DNA of 45,357 nt from Phenylobacterium aquaticum (GCF_022695515.1 NZ_JALDPT010000040.1:1-45357); one strand, 5' to 3'. Positions 7,945 to 15,625 are shown, counted from the stretch's first letter. Notes: generated by a model from the letters alone, not told the origin. Translations and numbers: made by a program.

Positions 7945-7958
7945 CCGCGAACACCATC

Positions 7959-7973
7959 GCAAGCGGCGGGCCA
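7959..7973 (-). promoter_or_regulatory. Sigma-54 promoter of flagellin gene 7050-7883
   Basis: The coding strand reads TGGCCCGCCGCTTGC, GG and GC separated by ten bases, the closest match to TGGCACG-N4-TTGC in the window. It lies about 76 bp before the ATG. Confidence 0.78.
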
Positions 7974-8072
7974 GAATTGGCGCCGCCGTTCACTTTTTAT
8001 CTCACTGTTTTAATTGATCTTTTTTAGGCGGCAGAATCCGGCCCGGTAACCATATCCGGGACAGTTTGCCGA

Positions 8073-8089
8073 GCGGCATTAACTGCCGC
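8073..8089. promoter_or_regulatory. Inverted repeat GCGGCA-N5-TGCCGC (candidate FlbD/ftr site)
   Basis: Perfect 6 bp arms with a 5 bp spacer, about 100 bp upstream of the -24 element at 7972. A further TTTGCCG half-site adjoins it at 8065-8071. Arms and spacer length equal those at 6948-6964. Confidence 0.55.
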
Positions 8090-8270
8090 GCTTGCGCTCC
8101 GTGCGCTGAGGGATTCGCAGTTCAGGGCAAGAGGACCCGCGGACGCGGCCAAGAGGCCGCCCTTCCGGCGCGGGCGCGGGCATACAAGGTCGCTCGTGAG
8201 AAATGACCGCGGGGCGGCGCAGCGCCCTCCCCCGCATCGTAAGTCGTGGGGCCGCGTGGGGCCCGGGGCG

Positions 8271-8636
8271 TCAGGCGGCTTCGCTGACGCCGCCGCTCAG
8301 GCCCTGCATGATCATCCGATTGATGTCGATCAGGTCTTGGATGTCTTCCTGGCCGCGGATCACCAGGCTGGTGTGCTTGCCCACCCAGATGGCGAGCGAA
8401 ATGATTCCGGCGCGCACGTCGGTCTGCAGCAGGTTGCCGTCGTCGCCGCAATCGGTGGCGAGCGCCGACCAGAGACGCCTGTTCCAGTCAAGCGCCTCCA
8501 TCCGCCCGCGAAGGTCGGTGGGATCGAGCTTGGCGGCCTCCATCAGAGCCCGAGTCACCTGCCCGAACAGGCGGTACTCGGCTTCCCTGGGAGTCTCCGC
8601 CCTAGCCGCGGTCTGCTGGTACGCCCGGAGCGACAT
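8271..8636 (-). CDS. flaF: Flagellar biosynthesis regulator FlaF
   Basis: A 121-residue cytoplasmic helical protein of the FlaF family, which in alphaproteobacteria acts with FlbT to couple flagellin synthesis to secretion; in Caulobacter FlaF is needed for flagellin synthesis or export. Diagnostic stretches are YQQTAARAETPREAEYRLF near the N-terminus, the LDWNRRLWSALATDC block, and LRAGIISLAIWVGK-like LQTDVRAGIISLAIWVGKH. The start at ATG 8636 has GAGG upstream and lies inside the end of flbT, a 35 bp overlap that suggests translational coupling. Length and order (flbT then flaF, followed by flagellins) are as in Caulobacter relatives. Confidence 0.92.
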   Translation of the reverse strand: MSLRAYQQTAARAETPREAEYRLFGQVTRALMEAAKLDPTDLRGRMEALDWNRRLWSALATDCGDDGNLLQTDVRAGIISLAIWVGKHTSLVIRGQEDIQDLIDINRMIMQGLSGGVSEAA

Positions 8637-9021
8637 TCCCCAACCTCTGGTCTTCGTAGTCGATAAGCTTCCGGCAGAGCATCAGGGCCTTGTAGTACTC
8701 ACGCCCCATGCAGTGTTTGGAGACGGCCACGCATTCGGCCAGGACCTCCGGGTTTCGGATCACCCCCATGAACTCGCTCAGACGCTGAACGAACTCGTCG
8801 TAGTAGCGAGTCGCTCCGGCCTCGTCCAAGTACATCATCATCACCGGGAAATAGATCCGACGAGCCGGAGAATTAGCATCCTCCGATTGCATGATGTCCT
8901 TCTCACGAAGAACGGAAGCCTTGTTTTGGAGAATCAGAACACCGCGGCGGTCGCCATTCTGGACGACTGCCCCGTTCAGCACGAACTTCTCGCCAGGCTT
9001 CAGCGATAACTTCAGCGGCAA
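8602..9021 (-). CDS. flbT: Flagellin translational regulator FlbT
   Basis: The FlbT protein represses flagellin translation and promotes decay of flagellin mRNA by acting on its 5' leader. The conserved N-terminus PLKLSLKPGEKFVLNGAVVQ is preceded in frame by TTG at 9021, with GAGGG nine bases before it, so I take TTG as the start and a 139-residue product; the frame is open to 9117, but that 32-residue extension is Arg/Ser-rich and unlike the family. Further family signatures are RIYFPVMMMYLDE, LSEFMGVIRNPEVL and the C-terminal GREYYKALMLCRKLIDYEDQRL. The 3' end overlaps flaF by 35 bp. It is divergent from flmG. Confidence 0.94.
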   Translation of the reverse strand: MPLKLSLKPGEKFVLNGAVVQNGDRRGVLILQNKASVLREKDIMQSEDANSPARRIYFPVMMMYLDEAGATRYYDEFVQRLSEFMGVIRNPEVLAECVAVSKHCMGREYYKALMLCRKLIDYEDQRLGNVAPGVPADRG

Positions 9022-9154
9022 GGCTCGTTTCCCTCGAATGAGGCGCCGATACGGCGCGAGTTCCTGTACAAGTCTGGACGTCGAAACGGCGCAGGGCCTC
9101 CCCGACCCGCTATGCATAACGGGCAGTAGGTTAATGACGCCTTGCTCGTTTTCG

Positions 9155-9164
9155 GGGACGTCCC
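9155..9164. promoter_or_regulatory. Palindrome in the flbT-flmG divergent spacer
   Basis: GGGACGTCCC is a perfect 10 bp palindrome in the 228 bp spacer (9022-9249) between flbT and flmG. The position would suit shared control of both genes. I found no clear sigma-54 element for either gene in this spacer, so these genes are likely read earlier in the hierarchy by another sigma factor. The palindrome could be chance. Confidence 0.25.
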
Positions 9165-9249
9165 GCCACGCCCGATTGCAGGCTTAGGCAAGGATTAACC
9201 ATGATCGCGGCTAGTCGGCCTGTCGTCCGCCGACTCTAAGGTGACTCTC

Positions 9250-11052
9250 ATGCCGCGCCCCTCGCCGCGCCCCGCCGCCAGTGCGACCTCCGCCCTTGCA
9301 TTAGAATCCGGCGCGGCCGCCACGCCGGCGCGCCTGGCCGCGGGGGCCATGGGCGAGTCCGCCTCCTCCGCGGCGCTGGCCAAGCTCAATGCGGCGATCA
9401 ACGAGCTGAAGAGCCTGTCCGTCCAGCCCCTGCTGCAGAGCGCGGTCGAGGCCCTGAACGCCGGCGATCACCGCGAGGGCGCCAAATGGGCGCTCAAGGC
9501 GCTGGAGATGGACGAGAAGAGCGGGTTCGGCTGGTACATGCTGGCGCTCGCCCAGGAGCTGGGCGGCGACTTCGTCAGCTCGATCACCTGCTATGAGGCC
9601 GCCCTCAGGCTGATGCCCGACCATGAGGAGGTGGCCAATAACCTGGGCCGCCTGGCCTTTCGCCTGGGCCAGACCGAGGTCGCCGAACAGTTCTTCCGCG
9701 CCTTCCTGCGCCGCTACCCGAACCATCCCGAAGGCGCCAACAACCTGGCCTGCGCGCTGCGCACCCAGATGCGCTTCGACGAGGCGATCGAGGTGCTGAA
9801 GGCCTCGATCATGCTCGACCCCAGCCATTCGGTGGTCTGGAACACGCTCGGCACCGTGATGGCCGAACAGGGCGACTCGGCCAACGCCGCGATCTTCTTC
9901 GACGAGGCCCTGCGCCTCGACCCGGACTTCGCCAAGGCCCGCTACAACCGCGGCAATATGAGCCTGGCGCTCGGCGACGTCGAACGCGCCCTTCAGGACT
10001 GCGACACCGCCCTCACCAAGAAGATCACCGAGGACGAGCGCCAGATGATGCTGCTCGCCCGCTCGACCATCAAGATCAACCTCGGGCGCATCGGCGAGGG
10101 CTGGGACGACTACGAGGCCCGCCTGCACCCGCAGTTCTCCGACGTCACCCAGTTCATGATCAACCGGCCGAAATGGACGCCCGGCGCGGACCTGGCCGGC
10201 AAGACCCTGTTGCTGATCGGGGAACAGGGCCTGGGGGACGAGATCCTGTTCGCCAACCTGATTCCCGACGTGATCGAGGCCCTGGGCGCCGACGGCAAGC
10301 TGATCCTGGCGGTGGAGCAGCGGCTGATTCCCCTGTTCCAGCGCTCGTTCCCGACCGCCGAGGTCGGCGGCCACAGGACCTTCAAGGTCGACGGCCGCAG
10401 CGTGCGCCTGATGCCCTTCCTCGACGGGCGCGCCGAGAAGATCGACCTCTGGGCGCCGCTGGCCTCCCCCCTGCGCCAGTTCCGCCGCCGGCTGGAGGAT
10501 TTCCCCGATCGCCCCGGCTACCTGAAGGCCGATCCCGACCGCGTCGCCTATTGGCGTGACCAGCTTGCGTCCGCCCCAGCCGGCATGAAGGTCGGGCTCC
10601 TGTGGAAGAGCGCCATCACCAATGGCGGCCGCCACCGCTTCTTCTCGCCCTTCGAGCAATGGGCGCCGATCCTGGCGACGCCTGGCGTCTGCCTGGTCAA
10701 TCTGCAGTACGGCGACTGCGCACAGGAGCTGGAGCAGGCCAGGCGTGACTTCGGGGTCGAGATCTGGACGCCGCCCGGCATCGACCTGAAGCAGGACCTC
10801 GACGATGTCGCCGCCCTTTGCTGCGCCATGGACCTGGTGATCGGCTTCGCCAACGCCACCCTGAACATCGCCGCCGCCTGCGGCGTCCCCACCTGGCTGA
10901 TTTCCGCTCCCGGCGCCTGGCCCCGGCTCGGCACCCGGCGCTATCCCTGGTATCCGCAGGTGCGCACCTTCCTGCCGCCGGCCTTCGCCGACTGGAGCCC
11001 GGTGATGGCCGAGGTGGGCGAGGCCCTGGCGCAGGCGGCGACCGCCGATTGA
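9250..11052 (+). CDS. flmG: Flagellin glycosyltransferase FlmG (TPR plus GT domain)
   Basis: A 600-residue protein that in Caulobacter (formerly FlbA) transfers pseudaminic acid to flagellins. I take ATG 9250, with AAGG eight bases upstream, over GTG 9241. After an Ala-rich N-terminus, residues about 60-275 form helix pairs of TPR type (for example ANNLGRLAFRLGQTEVAEQ, VWNTLGTVMAEQGDSANA, ARYNRGNMSLALGDVERA), the flagellin-binding part. Residues about 310-595 are a GT-B-like domain with GEQGLGDEILFANL (about 324-337), DLKQDLDDVAALCCAMD, and FANATLNIAAACGVPTWLI near the end, the usual nucleotide-sugar site region of O-GlcNAc-transferase-like enzymes. It is divergent from flbT and next to its likely substrates. 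Confidence 0.9.
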   Translation: MPRPSPRPAASATSALALESGAAATPARLAAGAMGESASSAALAKLNAAINELKSLSVQPLLQSAVEALNAGDHREGAKWALKALEMDEKSGFGWYMLALAQELGGDFVSSITCYEAALRLMPDHEEVANNLGRLAFRLGQTEVAEQFFRAFLRRYPNHPEGANNLACALRTQMRFDEAIEVLKASIMLDPSHSVVWNTLGTVMAEQGDSANAAIFFDEALRLDPDFAKARYNRGNMSLALGDVERALQDCDTALTKKITEDERQMMLLARSTIKINLGRIGEGWDDYEARLHPQFSDVTQFMINRPKWTPGADLAGKTLLLIGEQGLGDEILFANLIPDVIEALGADGKLILAVEQRLIPLFQRSFPTAEVGGHRTFKVDGRSVRLMPFLDGRAEKIDLWAPLASPLRQFRRRLEDFPDRPGYLKADPDRVAYWRDQLASAPAGMKVGLLWKSAITNGGRHRFFSPFEQWAPILATPGVCLVNLQYGDCAQELEQARRDFGVEIWTPPGIDLKQDLDDVAALCCAMDLVIGFANATLNIAAACGVPTWLISAPGAWPRLGTRRYPWYPQVRTFLPPAFADWSPVMAEVGEALAQAATAD

Positions 11053-11210
11053 CGTAGCGTCCGACGGCGCTGGAAGCGGCTGTTGCGTCGCTGATCGCCA
11101 CTGCGGCGCTCAAGTCGCTTGAATGTCGCGCCGCGGCCTTTAGTCTGCGCTCAGTTTGAAACATTTGTTCGAGCGGCCGAGAGCGCCCTCGCCCACATTG
11201 GGGAGCCCAT

Positions 11211-12083
11211 ATGAGCCAGCGTTTTGAAGGCACCGACAATTATATCGCCACGGAAGATCTGAAGGTCGCGGTCAACGCCGCCATCGCCCTGGAACGCCCC
11301 CTGCTGATCAAGGGCGAGCCCGGCACCGGCAAGACCGTCCTGGCCGAAGAGATCGCCAAGGCGCTCGGCGCCGAGCTGATCACCTGGCACATCAAGTCGA
11401 CCACCAAGGCCCACCAGGGGCTTTACGAGTACGACGCCGTGACCCGTCTGCGCGACAGCCAGCTGGGCGACGAGCGGGTCAAGGACGTCCGCAACTACAT
11501 CAAGAAGGGCAAGCTCTGGGAGGCGTTCACCGCCACCGGCAAGCGCCCCGTCCTCTTGATCGACGAGATCGACAAGGCCGACATCGAATTCCCGAACGAC
11601 CTGCTGCAAGAGCTCGATCGGATGGAATTCTACGTCTACGAGACCAATGAAACCATCAAGGCCAAGGTCCGGCCGGTGGTGATCATCACCTCGAACAACG
11701 AGAAGGAACTGCCGGACGCCTTCCTGCGCCGCTGCTTCTTCCACTATATCCGCTTCCCGGAAGCCGAGACGATGAACGAGATCGTCGAGGTCCACTATCC
11801 CGGGATCAAGCAGAAGCTGGTCGCCGAGGCGCTGCGCATCTTCTACGACATGCGCAAGGTGCCGGGCCTGAAGAAGAAGCCCTCGACCTCCGAACTGCTC
11901 GACTGGCTGAAGCTCCTGATGGTCGAGGACATCGACGCCGCGGCCCTGGCCGAACGCGATCCCACCAAGCTCATTCCGCCGCTGCACGGCGCGCTCCTGA
12001 AGAACGAGCAGGACGTCCACCTGTTCGAACGCCTGGCCTTCCTGGCTCGGCGCGAAGGCGCGGGCTCGCGTCCTGGCCAGTAA
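11211..12083 (+). CDS. MoxR-type AAA+ ATPase
   Basis: A 290-residue cytoplasmic AAA+ chaperone-like ATPase. Walker A GEPGTGKT is at residues 35-42, Walker B LLIDEIDKAD at about 115-124, sensor 1 VVIITSNNEKELPDAFLRRC at about 156-175. GGGGAG precedes the ATG. MoxR ATPases usually work with a VWA-domain partner (CoxE-type) encoded directly downstream to insert metals or mature complexes. Here the next gene is a lipoprotein and an intrinsic terminator follows directly, so any VWA partner must be elsewhere or upstream of the window. The target is unknown. Confidence 0.9.
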   Translation: MSQRFEGTDNYIATEDLKVAVNAAIALERPLLIKGEPGTGKTVLAEEIAKALGAELITWHIKSTTKAHQGLYEYDAVTRLRDSQLGDERVKDVRNYIKKGKLWEAFTATGKRPVLLIDEIDKADIEFPNDLLQELDRMEFYVYETNETIKAKVRPVVIITSNNEKELPDAFLRRCFFHYIRFPEAETMNEIVEVHYPGIKQKLVAEALRIFYDMRKVPGLKKKPSTSELLDWLKLLMVEDIDAAALAERDPTKLIPPLHGALLKNEQDVHLFERLAFLARREGAGSRPGQ

Positions 12084-12121
12084 AGGCCGGGCCTGACGGC
12101 CAGATCATCTGCTGCAAGGCC

Positions 12122-12163
12122 CTTGTCCCGTCGAGCAACCCTGCTCGGCGGGACAAGTCTTTT
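12122..12163 (+). terminator. Intrinsic terminator of the MoxR gene
   Basis: CTTGTCCCG-T-CGAGCA / TGCTCG-G-CGGGACAAG forms a 16 bp stem (one U-G pair) with a 4-base loop ACCC, followed by TCTTTT. It lies 38 bp past the MoxR stop and is the clearest terminator in the window. Confidence 0.85.
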
Positions 12164-12233
12164 GGCCTTACGCCGAATTCACTCGACCTTTGACCGGGCT
12201 TTCCCCACCGTCCCACTCAACGGATGGAGATCG

Positions 12234-13112
12234 ATGTCCATGAAATACCTGATGCCTGTCGCGGCCTCCGCCCTGGCGCTCACCGCCGGCGCCTGCGCTG
12301 CGCCCACCAATACGGCGGTCGTGACCGGCCGCCTCGACTGCCCGCTGAACGTCGGCAAGATGACCCGGATCAGCGCCGCCGCCGACGGCAAGAGCTGCCT
12401 CTATAACGAGCCGGCCGGCGCCGAGATCACCCTGAAGCTCCTGCCGGTGACCGGCGGGATCGAGCCCACCCTGGCCAAGGTCGAGGACGAGCTCAAGGCC
12501 GAGGCCGGGGCGCCCGCCCCGGACGCCGCCGACAAGACGGCCGAGGCCGACGAGGCTGATGCGCCCCCCGCGCCGCCCGCCACGCCGGGCGCGGCCCTCA
12601 GCCAGGCTGAAGCCTCGAAGTCCGCCGCCGACGCCGCGCGGGTCGCGGCCGACGCCGCCCACGACGCCGCGGTGAAGGCCGAGGTCACGGCCAAGGTCGA
12701 CGAGGGCAAGGCCAAGCTCGACGCCCATGGCATCCGGATTTCCGACGACAATGAATCGACCCACGTGAACCTGCCGGGGATCCACATCTCCGCCGAGGGC
12801 GACAAGGCCGATGTCCGGGTCGGGCCGATCCACGTCAACGCCAATGGCGAGACCGCGGTGGTCAAGGTCATCAAGGACGTGCGCATGCGCGGCGAGGCGC
12901 TGTCGCTGCAGAAGCGTGGCCTCCGGGCCAGCTTCATCTATGCGGGCGAGGCCCTTACCGGCGGCTACAAGTTCGTGGGCTATGAGGCGTCCGGGCCCAA
13001 GAGCGGGCCGATCGCGATCGCCATCGTCAAGGCCAAGTCCGACGCCTCGAAGGACCACAGCGAAATCTATGACGATGTGAAGCGGCTGGTGCGGCGGAAC
13101 GGCGGGGCCTGA
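12234..13112 (+). CDS. Predicted lipoprotein with Ala-rich helical middle
   Basis: About 292 residues. Two ATGs (12234 and 12240) follow GGAGA; either may be used. The N-terminus MKYLMPVAASALALTAGACAA is a signal peptide ending in a lipobox-like AGAC, although A rather than L at -3 is less usual. After a small folded part with Cys (GRLDCPLNVGKMTRIS, DGKSCLYNE), residues about 95-165 are Ala/Asp/Lys-rich and probably a long helix (QAEASKSAADAARVAADAA). The C-terminal part, with LPGIHISAEGDKADVRVGPIH and a final segment ending DDVKRLVRRNGGA, looks like beta structure. I do not recognise the family. It is isolated by a terminator before it and a convergent gene after it. Confidence 0.75.
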   Translation: MSMKYLMPVAASALALTAGACAAPTNTAVVTGRLDCPLNVGKMTRISAAADGKSCLYNEPAGAEITLKLLPVTGGIEPTLAKVEDELKAEAGAPAPDAADKTAEADEADAPPAPPATPGAALSQAEASKSAADAARVAADAAHDAAVKAEVTAKVDEGKAKLDAHGIRISDDNESTHVNLPGIHISAEGDKADVRVGPIHVNANGETAVVKVIKDVRMRGEALSLQKRGLRASFIYAGEALTGGYKFVGYEASGPKSGPIAIAIVKAKSDASKDHSEIYDDVKRLVRRNGGA

Positions 13113-13134
13113 CCCGCCGCCCGCGCCCAAGGCT

Positions 13135-13509
13135 CTATTTGGCCGGCTGGACCTCGACGACCTTATAGGTCAGGGGCCGGCCGTCCTCGTCGGCGACCGT
13201 CACATATTCCCCCACCGCGAAGCGATGCTGGCCCAGCTTGTGGACCGGCTCGTCGTCGGCGGTATCGCCCGCCTCATAGTCGAAGAACCAGTTCTGGCCG
13301 CGCCGGGCCAGGCGGCCGTCGACCGCGTCCTCGTCGGGCTGGAATCGGCGCACCAGGCAATCGGCCTTGGCCTTGGAATAGGCGGCCTCGTCGATATGGC
13401 CGTCGGCGGTCAGGGGCGCCGTCAGGGTGTAGCCGCGATGGTCGTCGCCGCCGGCGAATTCGGTGCCAGGGTTGCGGGCAAGCCGCATCACGATGCGCGA
13501 CAAAGTCAT
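13135..13509 (-). CDS. Conserved alphaproteobacterial hypothetical protein
   Basis: A 124-residue soluble protein with no signal peptide. It begins with a short basic helix (LSRIVMRLARNPG) followed by GDDHRGYTLTAPL, LVRRFQPDEDAVDGRLARR, WFFDYEAGDTADDEPVHKLGQHRF and GEYVTVADEDGRPLTYKV, a pattern I recognise as a widespread uncharacterised alphaproteobacterial family, rich in acidic and aromatic residues. It follows the universal stress protein gene by only 20 bp on the same strand, so the two are probably one operon and may share stress or low-oxygen control. No function is assigned. Confidence 0.8.
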   Translation of the reverse strand: MTLSRIVMRLARNPGTEFAGGDDHRGYTLTAPLTADGHIDEAAYSKAKADCLVRRFQPDEDAVDGRLARRGQNWFFDYEAGDTADDEPVHKLGQHRFAVGEYVTVADEDGRPLTYKVVEVQPAK

Positions 13510-13529
13510 GGCGCGAGACCTCTCAGAAC

Positions 13530-14342
13530 TTAGTGGGACAGGAACAGGGACGGCTGGTCGGAGGCCAGCAGCGACCGGGTGGTGCCGCCGAAGATGAACT
13601 CCTGCAGGCGGGGGTGGCCAAAGGCGCCGGCGACCAGGATATCGGCCTCGGCCTTCTTGGCGGCATAGAGCAGGACCGGCGCCGCATCGCCGGAGTCCGG
13701 CAGCACGTCGACGTCGGAGGCGACGCCGCGGGCCGCGTAATAGGCCTGGAGCTTGGAGGGATCGAAGCTGCGCGAGGTGGCCTTGGGCGCGGCAAGGATC
13801 ACCACGCGGGAGGCTTTCTCCAGCAGGGGCATGGCCAGACGCGCGGCGCGGCTGGCTTCCTTGCCGCCGTCCCAGGCCACGGCGACGACGCCGCCGACCT
13901 TGAAGCCTTCGCGGGCGATCAGCACCGGGCGCTGTTCGTCGGCGACCATCTGCTGGAAAGCCTCGGCCAGCGGCCCGCGACCGCGCGGCGGGTCGGAAGT
14001 GAACACCACCACGTCGGACAGGCGGCTCTCGGCCGACAGGCCGGCCCAGACCGGGGTCTGCAGGGAAATGAACTGCTTCTTGGCGTAGTCGCAGCCGGCC
14101 ATGGCCGACTTGGCGTTCTTCTCACCGGCGGCGGCGGCTTCCTTCAGGCTTTCCAGCGCCGTGCTCTGCACGCCGCCCAGGAAGCCCTCGCCCATCCAGG
14201 GCATGACGTCGGCCACGTCGGCGGGCGTATAAACCCCCGCCAGCTCGGCGCCGAAGGGCGCGGCCAGCAGCGCGGCGGCCTTGACGGCGGCCGGATCGCC
14301 CTGCCCGCCCGAAAGCGGCGCCATGATTCTCGCCCAGCTCAT
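13530..14342 (-). CDS. Universal stress protein, tandem UspA-domain type
   Basis: A 270-residue cytoplasmic protein. ATG 14342 has GGAG five bases upstream. It has two Usp-like halves: the first begins ARIMAPLSGGQGDPAAVKAAALLAAPFGAELAGVY, the second begins VAVAWDGGKEASRAARLAMPLL and ends with ADILVAGAFGHPRLQEFIFGGTTRSLL, the G-x2-G-x9-G-S/T-like ATP-binding end of the domain (here AFGHPRLQEFIFGGTTRSLL). Family members help in survival of starvation, oxygen limitation or stress. A candidate FNR/FixK box lies about 52 bp upstream, which would fit induction at low oxygen. Confidence 0.88.
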   Translation of the reverse strand: MSWARIMAPLSGGQGDPAAVKAAALLAAPFGAELAGVYTPADVADVMPWMGEGFLGGVQSTALESLKEAAAAGEKNAKSAMAGCDYAKKQFISLQTPVWAGLSAESRLSDVVVFTSDPPRGRGPLAEAFQQMVADEQRPVLIAREGFKVGGVVAVAWDGGKEASRAARLAMPLLEKASRVVILAAPKATSRSFDPSKLQAYYAARGVASDVDVLPDSGDAAPVLLYAAKKAEADILVAGAFGHPRLQEFIFGGTTRSLLASDQPSLFLSH

Positions 14343-14393
14343 TTCAGCTCCCTCGATAGTCTTGATCGTGCACGCGGAACGCGTCCCGCAACA

Positions 14394-14407
14394 TTGATCT
14401 TTCTCAA
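14394..14407 (-). promoter_or_regulatory. Candidate FNR/FixK box
   Basis: TTGAT-CTTT-CTCAA matches the consensus TTGAT-N4-ATCAA in nine of ten positions. It lies 52-65 bp upstream of the universal stress protein start and in the spacer to the divergent HD gene. Universal stress genes are frequent targets of FixK/FNR-type regulators in alphaproteobacteria. Confidence 0.45.
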
Positions 14408-14450
14408 GTCCTGGTCCAGGTCTCAACCTCGACTGGAAAGGAACGCTTCG

Positions 14451-15101
14451 GTGAGGAAAGGGCTGCGTAAGGCCAGCCAGGCGCCGCGGGCCTGGCAAAG
14501 GATGCTCTCGGGCCGCCGGCTCGACCTCTTGGATCCTTCGCCCATGGACATCGAGATCGAGGACATCGCCCACGGCCTGGCCCGCGTCGCGCGCTGGAAC
14601 GGCCAGACGACCGGCGAACACGGCTTCTCGGTGGCCCAGCATTCGGTGGTGGTCGAGGAGATCTGCGCCCACATCCAGCCGGACCTTGATCCGCGCTGGC
14701 GCCTCGCCGCCCTGCTGCACGACGCCTCCGAATATGTGATCGGCGACATGATCAGCCCGTTCAAGGCGGCGCTCGGCTATGACTACAAGCTGTTCGAGGA
14801 GCGGCTGGAGACGGCCATCCACATCCGCTTCGGCCTGCCGGCCAAGACCCCCGTCGCCATCAAGAAACTGATCAAGCGCGCCGATCACGCCTGCGCCTAT
14901 TTCGAGGCGACCCAACTCGCCGGCTTCACCGTGGCCGAGAGCCTGGAGTTCTTCGGCGCCCCGCCCGAGGGCTATGAGCTGATGATCGAGCCGCTCGCCC
15001 CATCCCAGGCGCAAATCCGTTACGTCCAGCGTTACAATGTGCTTTCGGAAGCTGCGGGATTCGCCCGCGGCGGCGGCGACGCCGCGTTCGGCACGGAGTG
15101 A
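14451..15101 (+). CDS. HD-domain phosphohydrolase, YfbR-like
   Basis: A 216-residue soluble HD hydrolase. I take GTG 14451 as start (AAGGA eight bases upstream). The metal site is visible as H in GFSVAQHSVVV, the HD pair in LAALLHDASEYVIGDM, and a later D in IKRADHACAYFEA. The phrase DIAHGLARVARWNGQT after the start and the DMISPFK segment resemble the 5'-deoxynucleotidase YfbR subfamily. It probably dephosphorylates a small nucleotide; the substrate is not known. It is first in a three-gene cluster with 4 bp overlaps: the TGA of this gene overlaps the GTG of the phosphatase-like gene. Confidence 0.82.
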   Translation: MRKGLRKASQAPRAWQRMLSGRRLDLLDPSPMDIEIEDIAHGLARVARWNGQTTGEHGFSVAQHSVVVEEICAHIQPDLDPRWRLAALLHDASEYVIGDMISPFKAALGYDYKLFEERLETAIHIRFGLPAKTPVAIKKLIKRADHACAYFEATQLAGFTVAESLEFFGAPPEGYELMIEPLAPSQAQIRYVQRYNVLSEAAGFARGGGDAAFGTE

Positions 15102-15625
15102 GCGTGACCCTTATCGTCAGCGGCCTGGCCGAAGTTCCCGCGATCGTCGCCCGGCGTCGGCCGTCCCACATGATCACCCTGCTGGATCCGGCCAGCATGA
15201 TCGAGACGCCCAAGGGCCTCGATCCCGACCGGCACCTGAAGCTGGCGGTCAACGACATCGCCGAGCCCATGGACGGCCTGGTCCTGCCCCAGGAGACCCT
15301 GGTCCATAACCTGATCCGTTTCGCCGCCGACTGGGACGAGACCCAGCCCATGCTGATCCATTGCTGGGCGGGGATCAGCCGCTCCACCGCCAGCGCCTTC
15401 GTCATCGCCTGCGAGCGCAGCCCCGACGCCGATGAGATGGACATCGCGATGGCGCTGCGGGCCGCCGCCGTCCACGCCAGCCCCAACCGCCGCATCGTGG
15501 CGCTGGCCGACGACGTGATGGGCCGTCGCGGCCGCATGGTCGACGCCGTCGCGGCCATGGGCGACTACGACTATCTGCGCGCGCAACCCTTCGAGTTCAG
15601 CGCCCGGCACGGTCAGGTCGGATGA
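15098..15625 (+). CDS. Tyrosine phosphatase-like protein (CX5R)
   Basis: A 175-residue protein with the phosphatase loop HCWAGISRSTAS, i.e. Cys-x5-Arg followed by Ser/Thr, as in dual-specificity and tyrosine phosphatases. Before it lies LVHNLIRFAADWDETQPMLI, the usual strand and helix. A conserved Asp that could be the general acid is present upstream (VNDIAEPMDG). The start is GTG 15098 (or GTG 15104), overlapping the HD stop by 4 bp; the stop overlaps the next ATG by 4 bp. The substrate may be a phosphoprotein or a phosphorylated small molecule. Its place between a nucleotidase-like HD enzyme and an NAD regulator suggests the latter. Confidence 0.83.
   Translation: MSVTLIVSGLAEVPAIVARRRPSHMITLLDPASMIETPKGLDPDRHLKLAVNDIAEPMDGLVLPQETLVHNLIRFAADWDETQPMLIHCWAGISRSTASAFVIACERSPDADEMDIAMALRAAAVHASPNRRIVALADDVMGRRGRMVDAVAAMGDYDYLRAQPFEFSARHGQVG

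Larger units (their letters stand above)
7884..8270. other. Intergenic region between flaF and the first flagellin
   Basis: A 387 bp gap. From the flagellin side it holds the leader hairpins, the sigma-54 element and the GCGGCA inverted repeat. From the flaF side it holds a short GC stem-loop (GCGGCC-aaga-GGCCGC at 8145-8160) that could end the flbT-flaF transcript, without a T-run. ORFs reported on either strand here lack a ribosome site and conserved sequence. No RNA gene was recognised. Confidence 0.6.

Noticed and set aside
9118..9249. Sigma-54 promoter for flmG
   Set aside because: GG and GC pairs in this spacer are 12 bases apart or lack flanking matches; no acceptable element found.
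14342..15014. Long minus-strand extension of the universal stress gene to 15014
   Set aside because: The extension covers the HD gene on the other strand and has no motif; the start at 14342 has a ribosome site and matches the family.
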